NCBI GenBank assembly: GCA_035362115.1
Contig: DAOSDD010000236.1
Coordinates: forward strand, 1-6,533
DNA length: 6,533 nucleotides
Direction of reading: 5' to 3'
Origin: DUMC01 sp035362115
Lineage (GTDB): Bacteria; Bacillota; Clostridia; Acetivibrionales; DUMC01
Shown here: positions 4,992 through 6,533 of the stretch, piece by piece
How the letters are laid out: every line of letters starts with the position of its first letter
Numbering within the stretch: position 1 is the stretch's first letter
Program-made: the position numbers and the translations under genes
Notes under the pieces: generated by a model
What the model was told of the DNA's origin: nothing
What the model saw: the letters and a program-made list of their open reading frames with translations, nothing else
The model's database searches: none

Positions 4992-4998
4992 TTTAAGT

Positions 4999-6177
4999 CT
5001 ACTGCTTTTTCACTGCCTCATATAAAGGGGACATATCTCTTAACTTATTAATAATTTCAGGCAGTATGCTCATAAAATAATCTACATCCTCCTGTGTATT
5101 TTCGTCTCCAAATGTTATTCTCAGTGAACCATGAGCTATTTCATGAGGCAGACCTATTGCAAGCAGCACATGGGAAGGATCCAAAGATCCTGATGTACAT
5201 GCTGAGCCACTTGAAGCAGCAATACCTTTCATATCAAGCATAAGCAAAAGAGATTCCCCCTCAATAAACTCAAAGGAAAAATTAACATTACCCGGCAATC
5301 TCTTTTCAGAGTGTCCATTTAGGCGTACATAGGGTATTTTGTTTAAAACCTCATTAATAGTACGATCTCTTAAGCCTATAAGCTTCCTATTGTATTCATC
5401 AATATTGCTGTTGGCAATTTCGATGGCTTTACCTAGACCTACTATACCAGGAACGTTTTCCGTACTGGCCCTTCTTCCTCTCTCCTGAGCTCCTCCATGC
5501 ATAAATGGTACAATTTTGGTTCCTCTCCTTATATATAATGCGCCAATACCTTTGGGGCCATAAAATTTATGAGCCGAAAGAGATAAAAGGTCAACATTAA
5601 GATCTTCTACATTTATTTTAATATTTCCAACTGCTTGTACTGCATCAGTGTGAAATAAAATGCCCTTTTCTTTTGTAATACTACCAATCTCTTTAATTGG
5701 TTGGATTGTACCTATTTCATTGTTAGCAAACATTATTGAAACCAATATTGTTTCGGGCCTGATAGCTTCTCTTACCTGTTCAGGATCAATCAGACCATTT
5801 TTATCTACAGGTAAATATGTTACTTCAAAGCCTTCTTTTTCAAGATAGTTGCAAGAATGGAGAACTGCATGATGTTCTATTGATGTTGTAATAATGTGAT
5901 TGCCTTTAGTACGGTTACCATATGCAACTCCTTTAATTGCCCAATTATCAGCTTCAGTACCAGAGCCCGTAAAGAATATTTCTTTGCTCTGAGAACCTAA
6001 AGCTGAAGCAACTTTATCTCTTGAATCTTCAATATATTTTTTGCTTTCTCTTCCATAACCATATACTGAGGAAGCATTTCCAAATTTTTCACTAAAAAAA
6101 GGCATCATCGCCTCTAATACTTCCGGTTTTACTGATGTTGTAGCTGCATGATCAAAATATATATATTTTTCCGGCAT
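4999..6177 (-). CDS. nifS: Cysteine desulfurase NifS/IscS
   Basis: A 392-residue PLP-dependent enzyme that converts L-cysteine to alanine and leaves a persulfide on its active-site cysteine for Fe-S cluster assembly and tRNA thiolation. It is an aminotransferase class V fold. Visible residues: the N-terminal FDHAATT (8-14), H102 in SIEHHAVLHS stacking on PLP, D178 and Q181 in HTDAVQAVG, the PLP Schiff-base lysine K204 in SAHKFYGPKG, and catalytic C327 in SSGSACTSGS, which lies on the flexible loop typical of group I enzymes. RGRRASTENVPGIVG (233-247) and LRITFG (352-357) are further family blocks. Length is normal for the clostridial NifS form. The ATG at 6177 follows AAGGAG (6186-6191) at 8 nt. 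With nifU directly downstream it supplies sulfur to the scaffold, and probably to MnmA. Named nifS rather than iscS because of the clostridial NifU partner; no nitrogenase genes are seen. Confidence 0.96.
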   Translation of the reverse strand: MPEKYIYFDHAATTSVKPEVLEAMMPFFSEKFGNASSVYGYGRESKKYIEDSRDKVASALGSQSKEIFFTGSGTEADNWAIKGVAYGNRTKGNHIITTSIEHHAVLHSCNYLEKEGFEVTYLPVDKNGLIDPEQVREAIRPETILVSIMFANNEIGTIQPIKEIGSITKEKGILFHTDAVQAVGNIKINVEDLNVDLLSLSAHKFYGPKGIGALYIRRGTKIVPFMHGGAQERGRRASTENVPGIVGLGKAIEIANSNIDEYNRKLIGLRDRTINEVLNKIPYVRLNGHSEKRLPGNVNFSFEFIEGESLLLMLDMKGIAASSGSACTSGSLDPSHVLLAIGLPHEIAHGSLRITFGDENTQEDVDYFMSILPEIINKLRDMSPLYEAVKKQ

Positions 6178-6205
6178 ATTGCATTCTCCTTAAAAAAATT
6201 GTTAC

Positions 6206-6284
6206 TAGTGTTAATATTTTAAATCATTTTATATATTATATGCTTTCATATTATCTTACCCTTTTTTAATACAGACTAACACTA
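6206..6284. repeat. Spaced 8-bp inverted repeat in the nifS leader
   Basis: TAGTGTTA (6206-6213) and TAACACTA (6277-6284) are perfect reverse complements that bracket most of the 121-nt gap between the small membrane ORF and nifS. No convincing sigma-A promoter with both boxes could be found for nifS; TATAAT (minus strand, 6240-6235) lacks a good -35. The pair may be a two-site operator, a long RNA stem, or chance. Confidence 0.35.
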
Positions 6285-6298
6285 TATTTATTTTAATT

Positions 6299-6457
6299 TT
6301 AAACCCTGCTTTTTTTATTCATAAACAATATGTAGTAAAATGCTATTACTAAATATACTAATACGCTAAGAATTCTCTGATAACCAATAATAAGAATATT
6401 TACTAGCAGCAAAACAAATCCTGATAACATAACCCATGCAATAATACGTTTTTTCAT
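6299..6457 (-). CDS. Small hydrophobic two-helix membrane protein, 52 aa, unknown function
   Basis: ATG at 6457 is preceded at 8 nt by GGAGGGG (6466-6472, minus strand), the strongest ribosome binding site in the window. The frame runs 52 codons to TAA. The protein starts MKKRIIAW, has hydrophobic segments at about residues 5-25 and 29-46 separated by YQR, and ends in a basic tail NKKSRV. Positive charge at both ends suggests both termini in the cytoplasm. It lies 121 nt upstream of nifS on the same strand, so it may be read with the Fe-S genes. I do not recognise the family. The frame stays open upstream to the window edge for 25 more codons, so the start could be earlier, but the ribosome binding site and MKKR start favour 6457. 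Confidence 0.6.
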   Translation of the reverse strand: MKKRIIAWVMLSGFVLLLVNILIIGYQRILSVLVYLVIAFYYILFMNKKSRV

Positions 6458-6494
6458 TATACCAGCCCCTCCATATAAATCTTCTTCTATAGTA

Positions 6495-6533
6495 TCAACT
6501 ATTTGGCTTATGTAATGACATAGACTTAACTTT
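6495..6533 (-). other. Possible 3' end of an upstream gene running off the right edge
   Basis: One minus-strand frame reads 12 codons (KVKSMSLHKPNS) and stops at TGA (6497-6495), 37 nt before the small membrane ORF. It could be the tail of an upstream gene; by clostridial gene order an Rrf2/IscR regulator is a candidate. Twelve residues cannot show this, and another frame is open across the same stretch. Confidence 0.15.

Noticed and set aside
4652..4996. Plus-strand open frames opposite nifU (also 4701-4931) and nifS (5660-5848)
   Set aside because: They are antisense to strongly conserved genes, and their translations show no recognisable domain.
6178..6298. Riboswitch (for example SAM or cysteine-related T-box) in the nifS leader
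   Set aside because: The 121-nt gap has no T-box core, no recognisable riboswitch elements and no terminator hairpin with a U-run.

Overview
The window is AT-rich, has strong GGAG-type ribosome binding sites, and carries a Clostridium-type NifS/NifU pair next to mnmA. This points to a low-GC Gram-positive anaerobe of the class Clostridia; I cannot name the genus from sequence alone. Six well-supported protein genes form two convergent blocks that meet at about 3200-3300. A short membrane-protein ORF, not previously listed as a gene here, lies near the right edge.

Plus strand, left block: (1) positions 1-258 hold a 13-bp perfect inverted repeat at the left edge, a candidate promoter and two families of tandem short repeats in front of (2) an intact XerC/XerD-family tyrosine recombinase (259-1242); (3) a 218-bp gap with a hairpin, a C-rich tract and duplicated promoter-like elements; (4) a LytR-CpsA-Psr (LCP) cell-wall glycopolymer transferase (1461-2393); (5) a DedA-family membrane protein (2560-3195) with an oddly distant ribosome binding site. 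Both of the last two products act at the membrane or cell envelope.

Minus strand, right block, read right to left: a 52-residue two-helix membrane protein (6457-6299), cysteine desulfurase nifS (6177-4999), Fe-S scaffold nifU (start revised to 4954; 4954-4493) and tRNA 2-thiouridylase mnmA (4392-3298). NifS takes sulfur from cysteine. NifU uses it to build Fe-S clusters and MnmA uses it to thiolate U34 of certain tRNAs, so these three genes make a sulfur-trafficking unit. An iscR-type regulator often precedes such operons, but none is visible here; it may lie beyond the right edge.

No clear undescribed multigene system is present; the genes are ordinary. The most notable signal is non-coding: nearly every intergenic gap carries one or more short direct duplications in tandem (7-22 bp units, often perfect). 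Some duplicate promoter elements and some overlap stop codons. A 102-nt stretch without a single G (3239-3340, + strand) contains heptamer repeats and spans the convergent gene boundary.
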